Shown: piece after piece, positions 24,426 through 33,299 of the stretch
How the letters are laid out: every line of letters begins with the position of its first letter
How positions within the stretch are numbered: position 1 is the stretch's first letter
Program-made: the position numbers and the translations under genes
Notes under the pieces: model-generated
What the model saw: the letters and a program-made list of their open reading frames with translations, nothing else
What the model was told of the DNA's origin: nothing
The model's database searches: none
Source: UBA10183 sp041653835
GTDB taxonomy: Bacteria; Omnitrophota; Gorgyraeia; Gorgyraeales; Gorgyraeaceae
Direction of reading: 5' to 3'
Assembly (NCBI GenBank): GCA_041653835.1
Contig: JBAZEP010000003.1
Location: 13,834 to 77,833, forward strand
DNA length: 64,000 nt

Positions 24426-25972
24426 AAAACATCATAGTTGTTTTATTAATAGCTGCTTTTTTACCGGCGTCCAACGGGATCTCCTTTGCCTCGGATGTGA
24501 AAATGGACAGGGAGATGTCGGCGGCGGCCGACAGGCTTCTTTCTATCGCCTCGGGCGGCCAGAAGACTACACTGAGGATGACCCTGGTGGACGTGATCGC
24601 TTATGCCCTGAAAAGCAACTCCGAGATAAAAATAGAAGGCATAAATCCCAGGCTTAAGAAACTCGACGTAAGCGTGGCAGGCGCGGATTTCGAGCCGGAG
24701 TTCAACGCGGAATATATGATGCATTATAACGCGGAAACAGCCACGTCCGGCCTGGCGGGAGCGGCTGTTTCCAAGATGAGGGACATAGATCTTTCAGCCG
24801 GCCTTTCCGGTAAACTTGTCACTGGCACGGAATACGCGCTGGAATTCATCGGAGAAAGATACAAAACCAATTCCAGCTACCAGTCCATTAATCCGTATTA
24901 CGCGTCCGAACCAAAGCTTACGATCACACAGCCTGTTTTAAAGGACGCCGGGATAGCGGTAAACAAGGCTGATATAATGATCGCGCAGAACAACGAGACC
25001 CTCTCGGAGCAGTCATTTAAGAATACCGTAATGGATATCGTGACAAAGGCAAAGTCAGCTTATTATAATTATATTTATTACAGGGACAATTATTCTATCG
25101 CAGCTTCTTCCCTGAAAAGGGCAAAAGACCTCGCCGCTATAAATAAACTAAGGTATGGCAAAGGGTTGATCAGTTCCGTGGACTTATTGGAAACGGAAAC
25201 AGCCGTATCCCAACGAGAAAAGGCGCTCATTTCCGCGGAATCCAGCCTTAAAAAAGCTGAAGACGAATTAAAGGTGGTCACCAATATAGTGGATGACCCG
25301 TTCCTGTGGAACGCGGAGATAAAGGCGCTGGATATGCCGGAATATAAAAAAGAAAACCCCGACCTGGTGGCCAGCCTCCAGAACGCTTTTATCGCCAGGC
25401 CTGATTATCAGCAGGCGCGGCTCGATTTGAAAAACAGGGATATAAGGATAACTACGGCTAAAAACGCGCTTTATCCCGAGGTCGATCTGGTAGGAAGTTT
25501 CGGCATGAACGGGCTTGGCGGAGATTATCAGGAGTCGCTGGATAAGATAGGGCCCGAGTATAAGGACTGGAGCCTCGGGGTAAAATTCAGCATGCCGTGG
25601 GGCAGCGGCGATAGGGCAAAATATGAGCAGGTCCAGCTGGAAAAGGCGCAGGCATTGATCGCTTTTAAAAGACTGGAACAAAATATAATTTTGGATGTAA
25701 GGGACAAGGTAAGGGAAGTGGATATCCAGTACAGGCAGGTCGCGGCTTCAGAACTTTCTATGGATAAGGAAAAAACGAATTATGAAGCGCAAGAGGAGAG
25801 ATACGCCGCGGGCCAGGTTTCCACGCACGACATGCTTGATTACCAGGATGCCCTCGCGCAGGCGGAACTGGATTACACAAAGGCATTGATAGATTACAAT
25901 ATAGCCGGCATCAACCTTGAAAAGGCGGAAGGCTTGACATTGGAGAGGAACGATATTATATTGCAGTTATAG
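24422..25972 (+). CDS. TolC-family outer-membrane efflux protein
   Basis: 516 residues. Signal peptide (IIVVLLIAAFLPASNGISFA) followed by two OEP repeats rich in coiled coil: AYALKSNSEIKIEGINPRLKK..., the ITQPVLKDAG strand, NKLRYGKGLISSVDLLETE and RYAAGQVSTHDMLDYQDALA. It would form the trimeric outer-membrane channel for the pump encoded downstream. The start overlaps marR (ATGA). Confidence 0.92.
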   Translation: MKNIIVVLLIAAFLPASNGISFASDVKMDREMSAAADRLLSIASGGQKTTLRMTLVDVIAYALKSNSEIKIEGINPRLKKLDVSVAGADFEPEFNAEYMMHYNAETATSGLAGAAVSKMRDIDLSAGLSGKLVTGTEYALEFIGERYKTNSSYQSINPYYASEPKLTITQPVLKDAGIAVNKADIMIAQNNETLSEQSFKNTVMDIVTKAKSAYYNYIYYRDNYSIAASSLKRAKDLAAINKLRYGKGLISSVDLLETETAVSQREKALISAESSLKKAEDELKVVTNIVDDPFLWNAEIKALDMPEYKKENPDLVASLQNAFIARPDYQQARLDLKNRDIRITTAKNALYPEVDLVGSFGMNGLGGDYQESLDKIGPEYKDWSLGVKFSMPWGSGDRAKYEQVQLEKAQALIAFKRLEQNIILDVRDKVREVDIQYRQVAASELSMDKEKTNYEAQEERYAAGQVSTHDMLDYQDALAQAELDYTKALIDYNIAGINLEKAEGLTLERNDIILQL

Positions 25973-25996
25973 CGATAAACGAAAAGGAGAGTTTTT

Positions 25997-26863
25997 ATGT
26001 CCAGATATATTTACCTGTTGTTTTTTATAACTATTTTTTCTGTTTCAGGGTGCGGCGAAAAAATAAAAGCCGCGAAAGAAGAAGCTATCCCTGTCAGGGC
26101 GGAAAAAGTGGCGCTGAGGGACATTCAGACGACCCTTGATTATTCGGGAAACATAAAAGCGCAGGAAGAGGCCGCTGTGTATCCGAAGGTAAGCGGCAAG
26201 ATCCTGGAAAAAGTCAAAGAAGAAGGCGCTGTCGTGGAAAAAGGGGACATTGTCGCTTATATAGACAGGGATGAAGTGGGGTTTAAGTTTGAAAAAGCCC
26301 CTGTCGAGAGCCCTCTTACAGGGATCATCGGAAGGGTTTATGTGGATATAGGGTCCAGCGTCAGTCCCGCGACACCGATCGCGCTCGTGGTCTATATGGA
26401 TAATGTAAAAATAAGCCTTGATATCCCGGAAAAGTATTTGTCCAAAATTATGCTTGGCCAGTCCGCCGAGATAAATGTTGACGCTTACCCGGCCGAAACA
26501 TTTAAAGGCGAGATCTCTAAGATAAGCCCTGTTGTGGATCAGGATACGCGGACAGCGCCTATTGAAATAAACATCAAGAATAAAGAGCATAAGCTTAAAT
26601 CAGGCATGTTCGCCAGGGTTTCGCTTGTGATAGACGAACGAAAATCCGTTCCCGCTATATTAAAGGAAGCGATTATAGGCAGGGAACCTGATACGTATGT
26701 ATATACCGTGCGGGAGGGGAAGGCGTTTTTAAAAAAGGTTTCACTTGGCTTGAGGCAGGACCAATATGTTGAAGTAAAAGAAGGGCTGGGGCAGGGTGAA
26801 GAGGTTGTGGTAATGGGCCAGCAGAGATTAAAAGACGCTGTCAGCGTAAAAACGGAAGAATAA
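25997..26863 (+). CDS. RND efflux periplasmic adaptor (membrane fusion protein)
   Basis: 288 residues with a lipobox SVSGC (Cys19). Lipoyl/barrel-sandwich motif SGNIKAQEEAAVYPKVSGKI and VEKGDIVAYIDRDEV, then a beta-barrel domain (DQDTRTAPIEINIKN) and a C-terminal membrane-proximal part. The alpha-hairpin seems very short or absent: after DRDEVGFKFEKAPVESPL the second lipoyl half follows almost at once. It is shorter than typical adaptors (about 370). Confidence 0.9.
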   Translation: MSRYIYLLFFITIFSVSGCGEKIKAAKEEAIPVRAEKVALRDIQTTLDYSGNIKAQEEAAVYPKVSGKILEKVKEEGAVVEKGDIVAYIDRDEVGFKFEKAPVESPLTGIIGRVYVDIGSSVSPATPIALVVYMDNVKISLDIPEKYLSKIMLGQSAEINVDAYPAETFKGEISKISPVVDQDTRTAPIEINIKNKEHKLKSGMFARVSLVIDERKSVPAILKEAIIGREPDTYVYTVREGKAFLKKVSLGLRQDQYVEVKEGLGQGEEVVVMGQQRLKDAVSVKTEE

Positions 26864-26873
26864 GGGGTCTATT

Positions 26874-29800
26874 ATGAATTTTCCGGAATTCGGGGTAAGA
26901 AAACCTGTCACGAACCTGATGATATTTTCGGGCATCCTGGTCATCGCTTTATACAGTATTACGAAACTCGGCGTGGATTTTTACCCGGAGATCGAGCCTC
27001 CCTCGATATCCGTTATCATAACTTATCCCGGCGCCAGCCCCGCGGACGTGGAAACCAAGGTTACAGAGCCGCTCGAGAACCAGCTGGGTACTACCCCGGG
27101 ACTTGAAAAACTTACTTCCCGTTCCATGGAAGGGATAGCGATAATAACCTGTAAGTTCATATGGGGCACCAAACTTGACGAGGCATCCAATGACATACGG
27201 GACAGGATAGAGCTGGCAAAACGGTTCCTGCCGGATATACCGGACGAGATAGATAATCCTTATATATTCAAGTTTAATACCGCCAATATACCTATAATAT
27301 TCCTCGGCTTCACCGCCAAAGAGTCTTTTCCTGATCTTCACGACATGATAGATAACAGGATCGGCGATGCCCTGCGCCAGCTGCCGGGCGTCGGCACTGT
27401 GCAGATCCAGGGCGGCGGGCTCGAGAGGCAGATAAATGTCTGGTTTGACAGGCAGAGGCTGGAAGGCTACGGCCTTTCCATACTTGATATCCAGGCCGTC
27501 CTTAAACGTGAGAACATAACTCAGCCCGTAGGGCGTATAAAAACAGGGCTTACGGATTATCTACTGAGGCTGCCTGGAGAATTCGAGAACCCTGAGGAAT
27601 TAAATTCCGTTCTTATAGGCAAGGGCCAGGATAAATATGTTTATTTGAAAGATATCGCCAGGGTGGAGGATGGCTTTAAAGAAGTCACTTCTATTGTCAG
27701 GGTGAACAAGAGCCGCGGCATAATGATGTTTGTCCAGAAACAGTCCGGCACGAATACGGTTGAGGTGGCGGCAAGGGTAAAGAAAAAACTGGCTGAGCTC
27801 GAAAATGCCCTGCCAAGCGACGTAAAATCGGTACTGATATTCGATACATCAAAGGATATTATAAATTCTCTTAATTCCCTGAAAGGAAATATCTGGAGCG
27901 CCATAGCGCTCGTAATACTTGTTGTCTGGTTTTTTCTGCGGCAGGCCACGCCCAGCATGATAATAGCGCTTACCATCCCTTTTTCTCTGCTTATCAGTTT
28001 TATTTATCTTTTCCTGTCCGGAAGGACCATGAATATCATAAGCCTTTCAAGCCTGGCGATAGCGAGCGGTATGGTGGTCGATAACGCCATAGTCGTGGTG
28101 GATAATGTCCACAGGTATATACAACGGGGCACAAGGCCCGCGGAGGCATCCATATACGGCACATCCGAAATGTTCCTTTCAATAGCGGCGTCCACCCTTA
28201 CTACCATAGTTGTTTTTATCCCGATGCTTTTTGTCGCGGGCGTAGTGGGAATAATGTTCAAGGAACTAGCCGTGATAATTATAGTGACGCTTCTCGCGTC
28301 ATTATTCACAGCCGCGACTTTTTCGCCTATGCTGTGTTCCAAATGGATGAAGCCCGGCGGCGGAACGAAAAAAGTGTTTCTCCGGAAGTTTTACAACTTA
28401 TCCGAAAAGATGTTCGGATCATGGGAAAATTTTTACAGCAGGAGCCTGGCGTGGTGCCTGGGCCATAAAAAGACTGTCATCCTTGGTTTTTCCGCGGTTT
28501 TTATCGCGAGTTTATTTCTGATGCCTTTTATAGGCAACGAATTCTCGCCGGAAGAGGATTCCGGGGATGTCAGGGTAAATGTCGAACTTCCCATAGGTAC
28601 AAGGCTTGAAGAGAGCGATAAGCTGGCGGGCATAATCGAGGATATTTTAGAAAAGGATGTCCCGGAGAAAGTTTATTATTATGTGAGAAGCGGGGATGTC
28701 CAGGGCATAGGCAGGACCTTTGGCAATGCTTCCGGGAGCCATGTAATCGCGTCGGGAGTGAAACTTGTGCCTAAGACGGAACGAAAACGGTCTGTCAAGG
28801 ACGTGGCGCAGGCCTTAAGAAAAAAGATAAGCGCTTTGCCGGGAGTGGTTAAGACAGACGCTTCAACAGGCACTCCCCTCGGCAGGATCATATCCGGGAT
28901 GGGGGGCAAGGCTGTCCAGGTGGAGATTGTCGGCAACTCATTCGAAAAAACAGATAAGGCCGCGGCTGATATAAAAGCCATAATGGAGAAAGTCCCCGGC
29001 GCTGTAGACATTACGATATCAAGGGAATTGAGGAGGCCTGAGCTCAGGATGAAGGTTGACAGGGAAAAAGCCGCTGGATTAGGGCTTGATATGAATACCG
29101 TTGCATCCAGCCTGAAGAGTTATATAGAAGGCTCCACAGCCACGCGATACAGGGAAGGAGGCGAGACATATGATATACATGTCAGGCTCGAAGAAGCTTC
29201 TCGTTCAAGCGTGGAAGACATCGAAGATCTTTTTATAGTTTCGCCATATACCAAAAAACAGGTCAGGTTCGGGAATATCGCGGATGTCTATGAGACAAAA
29301 GGCCCTGTTGAAATAGAACGCCTGAACCGGGAAAGAGTGGTAAGGGTGGAGTGCAATACCTACGGCCGTTCAACGGGAAAGGTAGTGGAGGATATAAAGG
29401 AAAGGCTCAAAGGCATGTTGTTGCCGTCGGATGTAATGATAAATTTCGGAGGGGATGTCGAGGAGCAGGCAAAGGCGTTCAGGGACCTGTTGTTATTATT
29501 GATACTCGGGATAATGCTTGTTTATATGGTCATGGCGGCGCAGTTCGAATCCCTGAGAGACCCTTTTATCGTCATGTTCAGCATACCCTTTACTTTTACC
29601 GGCGTCCTGGCGGCTTTTTTTCTGACAAGGACTACGCTCAGCATTATAAGTTTTTTAGGCATGATAATGCTTATGGGTATAGTGGTAAATAACGCCATAG
29701 TCCTGATCAGTTATATAAACATTTTACGCGCGAGAGGATTGGCGGTAATGGACGCGGTTACGCTTGCCGGCAAAGAGAGGCTCAGGCCTGTGCTCATGAC

Positions 29801-30008
29801 TACTATTACCACGATGGCAGGGCTTCTGCCCCTGGCAATGTCAAGGGGCGAAGGCTCAGAGACGTGGAATCCGCTCGGTATCACGATGATAGGCGGCCTG
29901 ACGGTATCCACTTTTGTTACCATGCTTTTTGTCCCTACACTCTACGCGATTTTTGAAACGAGGCTTGGAAAAAGAAAGGCAAAGAAAGCGGAAGAGAGGC
30001 CGTCATGA
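26874..30008 (+). CDS. RND-family multidrug efflux permease (HAE-1 type)
   Basis: 1044 residues, the family norm. FPEFGVRKPVTNLMIFSGILV at the N-terminus; porter domains with PGASPADVETKVTEPLE; TM4 proton-relay motif SGMVVDNAIVVVDNV and TM10 counterpart LMGIVVNNAIVLISYIN. In the TM4 motif one of the usual paired Asp residues is Asn (VVDNA in place of VDDA). It works with the adaptor and TolC protein upstream to expel drugs or other compounds. Confidence 0.95.
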   Translation: MNFPEFGVRKPVTNLMIFSGILVIALYSITKLGVDFYPEIEPPSISVIITYPGASPADVETKVTEPLENQLGTTPGLEKLTSRSMEGIAIITCKFIWGTKLDEASNDIRDRIELAKRFLPDIPDEIDNPYIFKFNTANIPIIFLGFTAKESFPDLHDMIDNRIGDALRQLPGVGTVQIQGGGLERQINVWFDRQRLEGYGLSILDIQAVLKRENITQPVGRIKTGLTDYLLRLPGEFENPEELNSVLIGKGQDKYVYLKDIARVEDGFKEVTSIVRVNKSRGIMMFVQKQSGTNTVEVAARVKKKLAELENALPSDVKSVLIFDTSKDIINSLNSLKGNIWSAIALVILVVWFFLRQATPSMIIALTIPFSLLISFIYLFLSGRTMNIISLSSLAIASGMVVDNAIVVVDNVHRYIQRGTRPAEASIYGTSEMFLSIAASTLTTIVVFIPMLFVAGVVGIMFKELAVIIIVTLLASLFTAATFSPMLCSKWMKPGGGTKKVFLRKFYNLSEKMFGSWENFYSRSLAWCLGHKKTVILGFSAVFIASLFLMPFIGNEFSPEEDSGDVRVNVELPIGTRLEESDKLAGIIEDILEKDVPEKVYYYVRSGDVQGIGRTFGNASGSHVIASGVKLVPKTERKRSVKDVAQALRKKISALPGVVKTDASTGTPLGRIISGMGGKAVQVEIVGNSFEKTDKAAADIKAIMEKVPGAVDITISRELRRPELRMKVDREKAAGLGLDMNTVASSLKSYIEGSTATRYREGGETYDIHVRLEEASRSSVEDIEDLFIVSPYTKKQVRFGNIADVYETKGPVEIERLNRERVVRVECNTYGRSTGKVVEDIKERLKGMLLPSDVMINFGGDVEEQAKAFRDLLLLLILGIMLVYMVMAAQFESLRDPFIVMFSIPFTFTGVLAAFFLTRTTLSIISFLGMIMLMGIVVNNAIVLISYINILRARGLAVMDAVTLAGKERLRPVLMTTITTMAGLLPLAMSRGEGSETWNPLGITMIGGLTVSTFVTMLFVPTLYAIFETRLGKRKAKKAEERPS

Positions 30009-30301
30009 TGAAGATGGTAATGGTAGTTTACAACGAAATAATGGACATGGAAGTGATGGAGGCGCTGGATAATTGCGGGGCGAAGAATTATACCAAGGTT
30101 ACCGGCGCTTTAGGCAAAGGCGTTACTTCCGGCACTCATCTGGGAAACGACATCTGGCCCGGGAAAAATAATATCCTGTACGCGGCATGCGATAGCGCGG
30201 CGGCGGACAAACTATTCTCCTGCGCCGGAGAATTACGCAAAAAACTTGGCAGGGAAGGCATTAAGGCATTTAGCTGGGAATTGGACAGGGTAACGGAATA
30301 A
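30005..30301 (+). CDS. P-II-like transporter-associated protein (PG0541-like)
   Basis: 98 residues with a P-II-like ferredoxin fold pattern: KMVMVVYNEIMDMEVMEALDN and a GTHLGNDIWPGKNNILYAAC loop. Small proteins of this type are encoded behind RND pumps in many Gram-negatives and may sense a ligand or modulate the pump. The start overlaps the permease stop (ATGA), so it belongs to the efflux operon. Confidence 0.75.
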   Translation: MMKMVMVVYNEIMDMEVMEALDNCGAKNYTKVTGALGKGVTSGTHLGNDIWPGKNNILYAACDSAAADKLFSCAGELRKKLGREGIKAFSWELDRVTE

Positions 30302-30326
30302 TTTTCTCGCCTTGCCCTGCGTTTTA

Positions 30327-30335
30327 TGATATAGT
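30327..30335 (+). promoter_or_regulatory. putative extended -10 promoter of the unknown gene
   Basis: TGA-TATAGT (-10 box 30330-30335) lies 9 nt before the GTG start at 30345, with no ribosome site between. A leaderless or nearly leaderless transcript is predicted. Confidence 0.4.
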
Positions 30336-30344
30336 CATAACATT

Positions 30345-30881
30345 GTGGATATTCAGGATAGCTGGGAAAAAGCGTTAAAATACACAAAGATCATAAGGCC
30401 GAGGCCGAAGGACCTGCTGACATTCGAACCTACGGATGTGCCTTACCTGTTCCTGGCGGAATCGTCTGTCAATCTGGGCGATACCGTGGTCAGGAAAGGC
30501 GAGGTGCGCGTCGAAAAACCAAACATAATCCTCCCGTCTAATATGCCCCAGTTCGAGGGTTTTGATTTTGACAGGGAATTCCAATACGGGCAGGATACGA
30601 TATTGAACTTTCTTCTTGTCAGGGGCGTCTCATTCCCCTCCCTTAAGTATAACAATAAAACTTCTTCGCTCGATATCTATGAGGGCCATCTCGAAAAGGC
30701 CGTCGGTTATTATCGCGATAAATTGGAAAGAGGAGAAGATGTCCACAGGGGGCTGGTTACCGGCCCGGAAGACTCCTGGCAGTTTTCCGTCCTTATCTTT
30801 ATAGCCTCCCAGATAATACGCTCGGCAGACGGCGATATAAAAAGATTATTGGAACGGTTCAGGGAAGATCGGGATAATTAA
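30345..30881 (+). CDS. protein of unknown function, 178 residues
   Basis: I do not recognise this family. It is soluble and acidic, with no signal peptide or membrane segment. Blocks that look structured: PRPKDLLTFEPTDVPYLFLAESS (1-45 region), GEVRVEKPNIILPSNMPQFEGF, and a C-terminal helix FSVLIFIASQIIRSADGDI. The start is GTG with no Shine-Dalgarno, consistent with the predicted leaderless promoter. The stop TAA is formed by the left arm of palindrome D. Function unknown. Confidence 0.7.
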   Translation: MDIQDSWEKALKYTKIIRPRPKDLLTFEPTDVPYLFLAESSVNLGDTVVRKGEVRVEKPNIILPSNMPQFEGFDFDREFQYGQDTILNFLLVRGVSFPSLKYNNKTSSLDIYEGHLEKAVGYYRDKLERGEDVHRGLVTGPEDSWQFSVLIFIASQIIRSADGDIKRLLERFREDRDN

Positions 30882-30932
30882 GGTTGAACCTTTGATGCCT
30901 TGTTTCCATGGCAAAGGTTCAACCTTAATTAT
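30874..30932 (+). repeat. 59-nt palindrome D
   Basis: Two 21-nt complementary arms (30874-30894 and 30912-30932), with AAGGTTGAACCTTTG in the left arm, around a 17-nt centre. Each arm has its own inner palindrome (AAGGTT/AACCTT). It lies between the unknown gene and rlmN and supplies the stop codon of the former. Confidence 0.92.
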
Positions 30933-30940
30933 TTGTGCCC

Positions 30941-31969
30941 ATGCAGAAAAAAGATATCAAAAACCTCACGCTCGAAGAATTAAAGGAAGAATTCGGCAGG
31001 ATTTCCGAGCCTTTATACAGGGCGGCGCAGGTATTTTCCTGGGTCTATAAAAAAGGCGCGGCTGATTTCAGCGCCATGAATAACCTTCCAAAGGCATTGC
31101 GGGATAAGCTGGCGCTGCATTTTTGTATCGGCGCCATAAAACCCCTGAGGCATCTCAAATCTATTGATAAGGCGGAAAAAGTCCTTTTTCAGCTTACCGA
31201 CGATAATAAGATAGAAACAGTCCTTATTCCCGCCGCCAGGAGGAATACTCTCTGCGTATCTACGCAGGCGGGCTGTAAATACGCGTGCTCTTTCTGCGCG
31301 AGCGGCATGAATGGTTTTAAAAGGAACCTCACAACGTCGGAAATATTAAGCCAGGTGTTATTTATGAAGTATAACCTGAAACACGATCTGACGAATTTTG
31401 TTTTTATGGGCATGGGCGAACCTTTTGATAATTATGAAAATGTAGTTAAGGCGATAAGGATAATGAATTCACCCGGGGCATTGGCGATAGCCGCCAGGAG
31501 GATAACTGTTTCCACCTCCGGGATAATACCGGGTATAGAAAAATTCAAAGAATTAGGATTGCAGGTCAATCTTTCCATATCCCTGCACGCCGCGGATAAC
31601 GCGCTCAGGGATAGATTGATGAGTGTAAATAAAAAATACCCTCTTGAAGAACTCTTAAAGGCTTGCGAAGGTTATATCAGTTTCGGCGGCAGGATGATCA
31701 CGCTTGAGTATATAGTAATCAAAGGCGTTAATGACTCTCCGCGGGACGCGGGAGGGCTGGCGCGGATAGCGAAAAGGCTGAAAGCAAAGGTAAATCTTAT
31801 AACTTACAGCGATACAGGAATAGCTGATTTTCAGGCCCCTATTAAAGAGGATGTGGAAAGTTTTAAAGATAGTCTTATCGAAAAGGGAGTTAACGCGACC
31901 ATAAGGGAATCCAAGGGCAAAGACATAATGGCGGCATGCGGCCAACTCGCCGCTAGCCCCGTGTCCTAA
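30941..31969 (+). CDS. rlmN: 23S rRNA/tRNA adenine-C2 methyltransferase RlmN
   Basis: Radical SAM enzyme that methylates A2503 of 23S rRNA and A37 of some tRNAs. The cluster motif is CKYACSFC (Cys112, Cys116, Cys119); the partner cysteine is in IMAACGQL near the end; the MGMGEPFDNYENVVKA and ITVSTSGIIPGI blocks are typical. ATG 30941 is preferred over GTG 30935. The TAA stop is the first three bases of palindrome A4. Confidence 0.94.
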   Translation: MQKKDIKNLTLEELKEEFGRISEPLYRAAQVFSWVYKKGAADFSAMNNLPKALRDKLALHFCIGAIKPLRHLKSIDKAEKVLFQLTDDNKIETVLIPAARRNTLCVSTQAGCKYACSFCASGMNGFKRNLTTSEILSQVLFMKYNLKHDLTNFVFMGMGEPFDNYENVVKAIRIMNSPGALAIAARRITVSTSGIIPGIEKFKELGLQVNLSISLHAADNALRDRLMSVNKKYPLEELLKACEGYISFGGRMITLEYIVIKGVNDSPRDAGGLARIAKRLKAKVNLITYSDTGIADFQAPIKEDVESFKDSLIEKGVNATIRESKGKDIMAACGQLAASPVS

Positions 31970-32005
31970 TGTCACATTTAAGACACTGTCTTAAATGTGA
32001 CATTA
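31967..32005 (+). repeat. 39-nt palindrome, family A copy 4
   Basis: TAATGTCACATTTAAGACA, centre C, exact complementary arm. The arms equal those of copies 1 and 6. Its first TAA is the rlmN stop codon. Confidence 0.95.
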
Positions 32006-32024
32006 GAGAATTAAGGGAGAGGCA

Positions 32025-32708
32025 ATGATAAAAATCGGCATAAAAAAATGGCCGAAGGACGAGAGGCCCAGGGAAAAACTCTTTAAATACGGGGAGCACA
32101 CGCTGACCAACGCGGAACTCCTGGCGATATTATTCCGTTCGGGCGTAAAAGGCGCGAGCGCGGTGGATTTGGCAAGGCAGGTGATGGCGCACTTCAAGAC
32201 TTTCAGGAACATGAGCCATACTGATATTTCCGAGATGAAGAAGTTTAAGGGCCTGGGAGAGGCGAAGATAGCGCAGTTAAGGGCGAGTTTTGAAATAGCG
32301 AGGCGGTTTATGTCCGAGCCCAAAAAGACATCAGGCTCGATAAAATCCCCGAAGGACGCTATTGAGCTTTTTATGCCGAGATTAAGGGATATCAAAAAAG
32401 AGGTGTTCCAGGTACTGCTGTTGAACAGCAAAAATAATATAATAGAAATAGCCGAGATAGAGGAAGGGACTGTTGACCAGGCAAACCCGCAGATAAGGGA
32501 GATAGCTTTAAAGGCGCTTCAAAAATTCGCGGTAAGTATAATAGCGGTACATAATCATCCATCAGGGGATCCTGAGCCGAGCAGGGAAGATGAGGCGTTT
32601 ACGAGAAATCTCGCGACAGCCTGCAGGGCATTGCAAATAAACGTCCTGGACCATATAATAATAGGAGATAATAGGCATTACAGTTTCGCGGAACATAAGC
32701 ATCTGTAG
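32025..32708 (+). CDS. radC: RadC/YeeS-like JAB-domain protein
   Basis: 227 residues: an N-terminal helix-hairpin-helix part (KKFKGLGEAKIAQLRASFE) and a JAB/MPN metalloprotease-like domain with the metal site HNHPSGDPEPSREDEAF and the closing DHIIIGDNRHYSFAEH. The role in DNA repair once proposed is doubtful; function unsettled. GGGAGAGG precedes the ATG. tRNA-Arg starts right after its stop. Confidence 0.93.
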   Translation: MIKIGIKKWPKDERPREKLFKYGEHTLTNAELLAILFRSGVKGASAVDLARQVMAHFKTFRNMSHTDISEMKKFKGLGEAKIAQLRASFEIARRFMSEPKKTSGSIKSPKDAIELFMPRLRDIKKEVFQVLLLNSKNNIIEIAEIEEGTVDQANPQIREIALKALQKFAVSIIAVHNHPSGDPEPSREDEAFTRNLATACRALQINVLDHIIIGDNRHYSFAEHKHL

Positions 32709-32785
32709 GCGCCCGTAGCTCAATTGGATAGAGTGGCTGGCTTCGAACCAGCAGGTTGGGTGTTCGATTCACCCCGGGCGCACCA
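32709..32785 (+). tRNA. tRNA-Arg (anticodon TCG)
   Basis: Acceptor GCGCCCG/CGGGCGC, anticodon stem GCTGG/CCAGC with loop CTTCGAA, T-arm with TTCGATT, encoded CCA. Begins at the base after the radC stop, so it may be cotranscribed with it. No attached element follows it. Confidence 0.96.
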
Positions 32786-32798
32786 TGCCTAAATATTA

Positions 32799-32827
32799 TT
32801 GACGGATTTTTTAACCTGTGATATCAT
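32799..32827 (+). promoter_or_regulatory. promoter of the tRNA Lys-Leu-Gly cluster
   Basis: TTGACG (32799-32804), 17-nt spacer, TATCAT (32822-32827), about 26 nt before tRNA-Lys. Confidence 0.65.
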
Positions 32828-32853
32828 TTAATCTTAACATCTGAACTAAGAGT

Positions 32854-32929
32854 GCCCCCATAGCTCAGTTGGTAGAGCACCTGACTCTTAATCAGGGTGT
32901 CACAGGTTCGAGCCCTGTTGGGGGTACCA
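32854..32929 (+). tRNA. tRNA-Lys (anticodon CTT)
   Basis: Acceptor GCCCCCA/TGGGGGT, anticodon stem CCTGA/TCAGG with loop CTCTTAA, T-arm GGTTCGAG, encoded CCA. One base separates it from tRNA-Leu. Confidence 0.96.
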
Positions 32930-32930
32930 C

Positions 32931-33015
32931 GCGAGGGTGGCGGAATTGGCAGACGCGCTAGCCTTAGGAGCTAGTGGGGAGACCCCTGAGGGTTCGACTC
33001 CCTCCTCTCGCACCA
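32931..33015 (+). tRNA. tRNA-Leu (anticodon TAG)
   Basis: 85 nt with a long variable arm (GTGGGGAGACCCCTG region), anticodon stem CTAGC/GCTAG with loop CTTAGGA, T-arm GGTTCGACT, encoded CCA. Confidence 0.96.
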
Positions 33016-33069
33016 AATGTGCTGTATGCTTCTAACCTGGTTAGAAGTAGATGAGAAGTAGATGTGTAC

Positions 33070-33144
33070 GCGGGAGTAGCTCAGTGGTAGAGCTTCTCGT
33101 TGCCAACGAGAAGGTCGCGGGTTCGAACCCCGTCTCCCGCTCCA
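33070..33144 (+). tRNA. tRNA-Gly (anticodon GCC)
   Basis: Acceptor GCGGGAG/CTCCCGC, anticodon stem CTCGT/ACGAG with loop TGCCAAC-type, T-arm GGTTCGAACC, encoded CCA. Its last 20 nt before the final A (33124-33143) recur at 33257-33276. Confidence 0.96.
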
Positions 33145-33158
33145 TTGTTTTAGCAGTA

Positions 33159-33276
33159 GGGGTTCGAAGAGAGCCCTGTTTTGAAATACGACGAACAGGA
33201 GGATTTCAAGGGCGAGTGGCCGACCCGTAGTCCGCCGTTAGGCGGACGAAGGGCGCCGAACCCCGTCTCCCGCTCC
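33159..33276 (+). repeat. tRNA-attached structured element, copy 2
   Basis: Starts with GGGGTTCG, the inverted complement of the tRNA-Gly T-arm, and ends with a copy of the tRNA-Gly 3' end. Inside: a TTGAAAT/ATTTCAA stem with loop GACGAACAGGA (33190-33200), the box CGAGTGGCCGACCCG (33213-33227), a TCCGCC/GGCGGA hairpin and GGGCGCCGA. The fold matches copy 1 although stem sequences differ. A simple GTTCCGCC/GGCGGAAC hairpin (33279-33297) follows. Confidence 0.8.
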
Positions 33277-33299
33277 GAGTTCCGCCGAAGGCGGAACGA

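Noticed and set aside
33016..33069. Extra tRNA or element between tRNA-Leu and tRNA-Gly
   Set aside because: Only a short CTTCTAACC/GGTTAGAAG hairpin is present, with no tRNA fold or conserved boxes.
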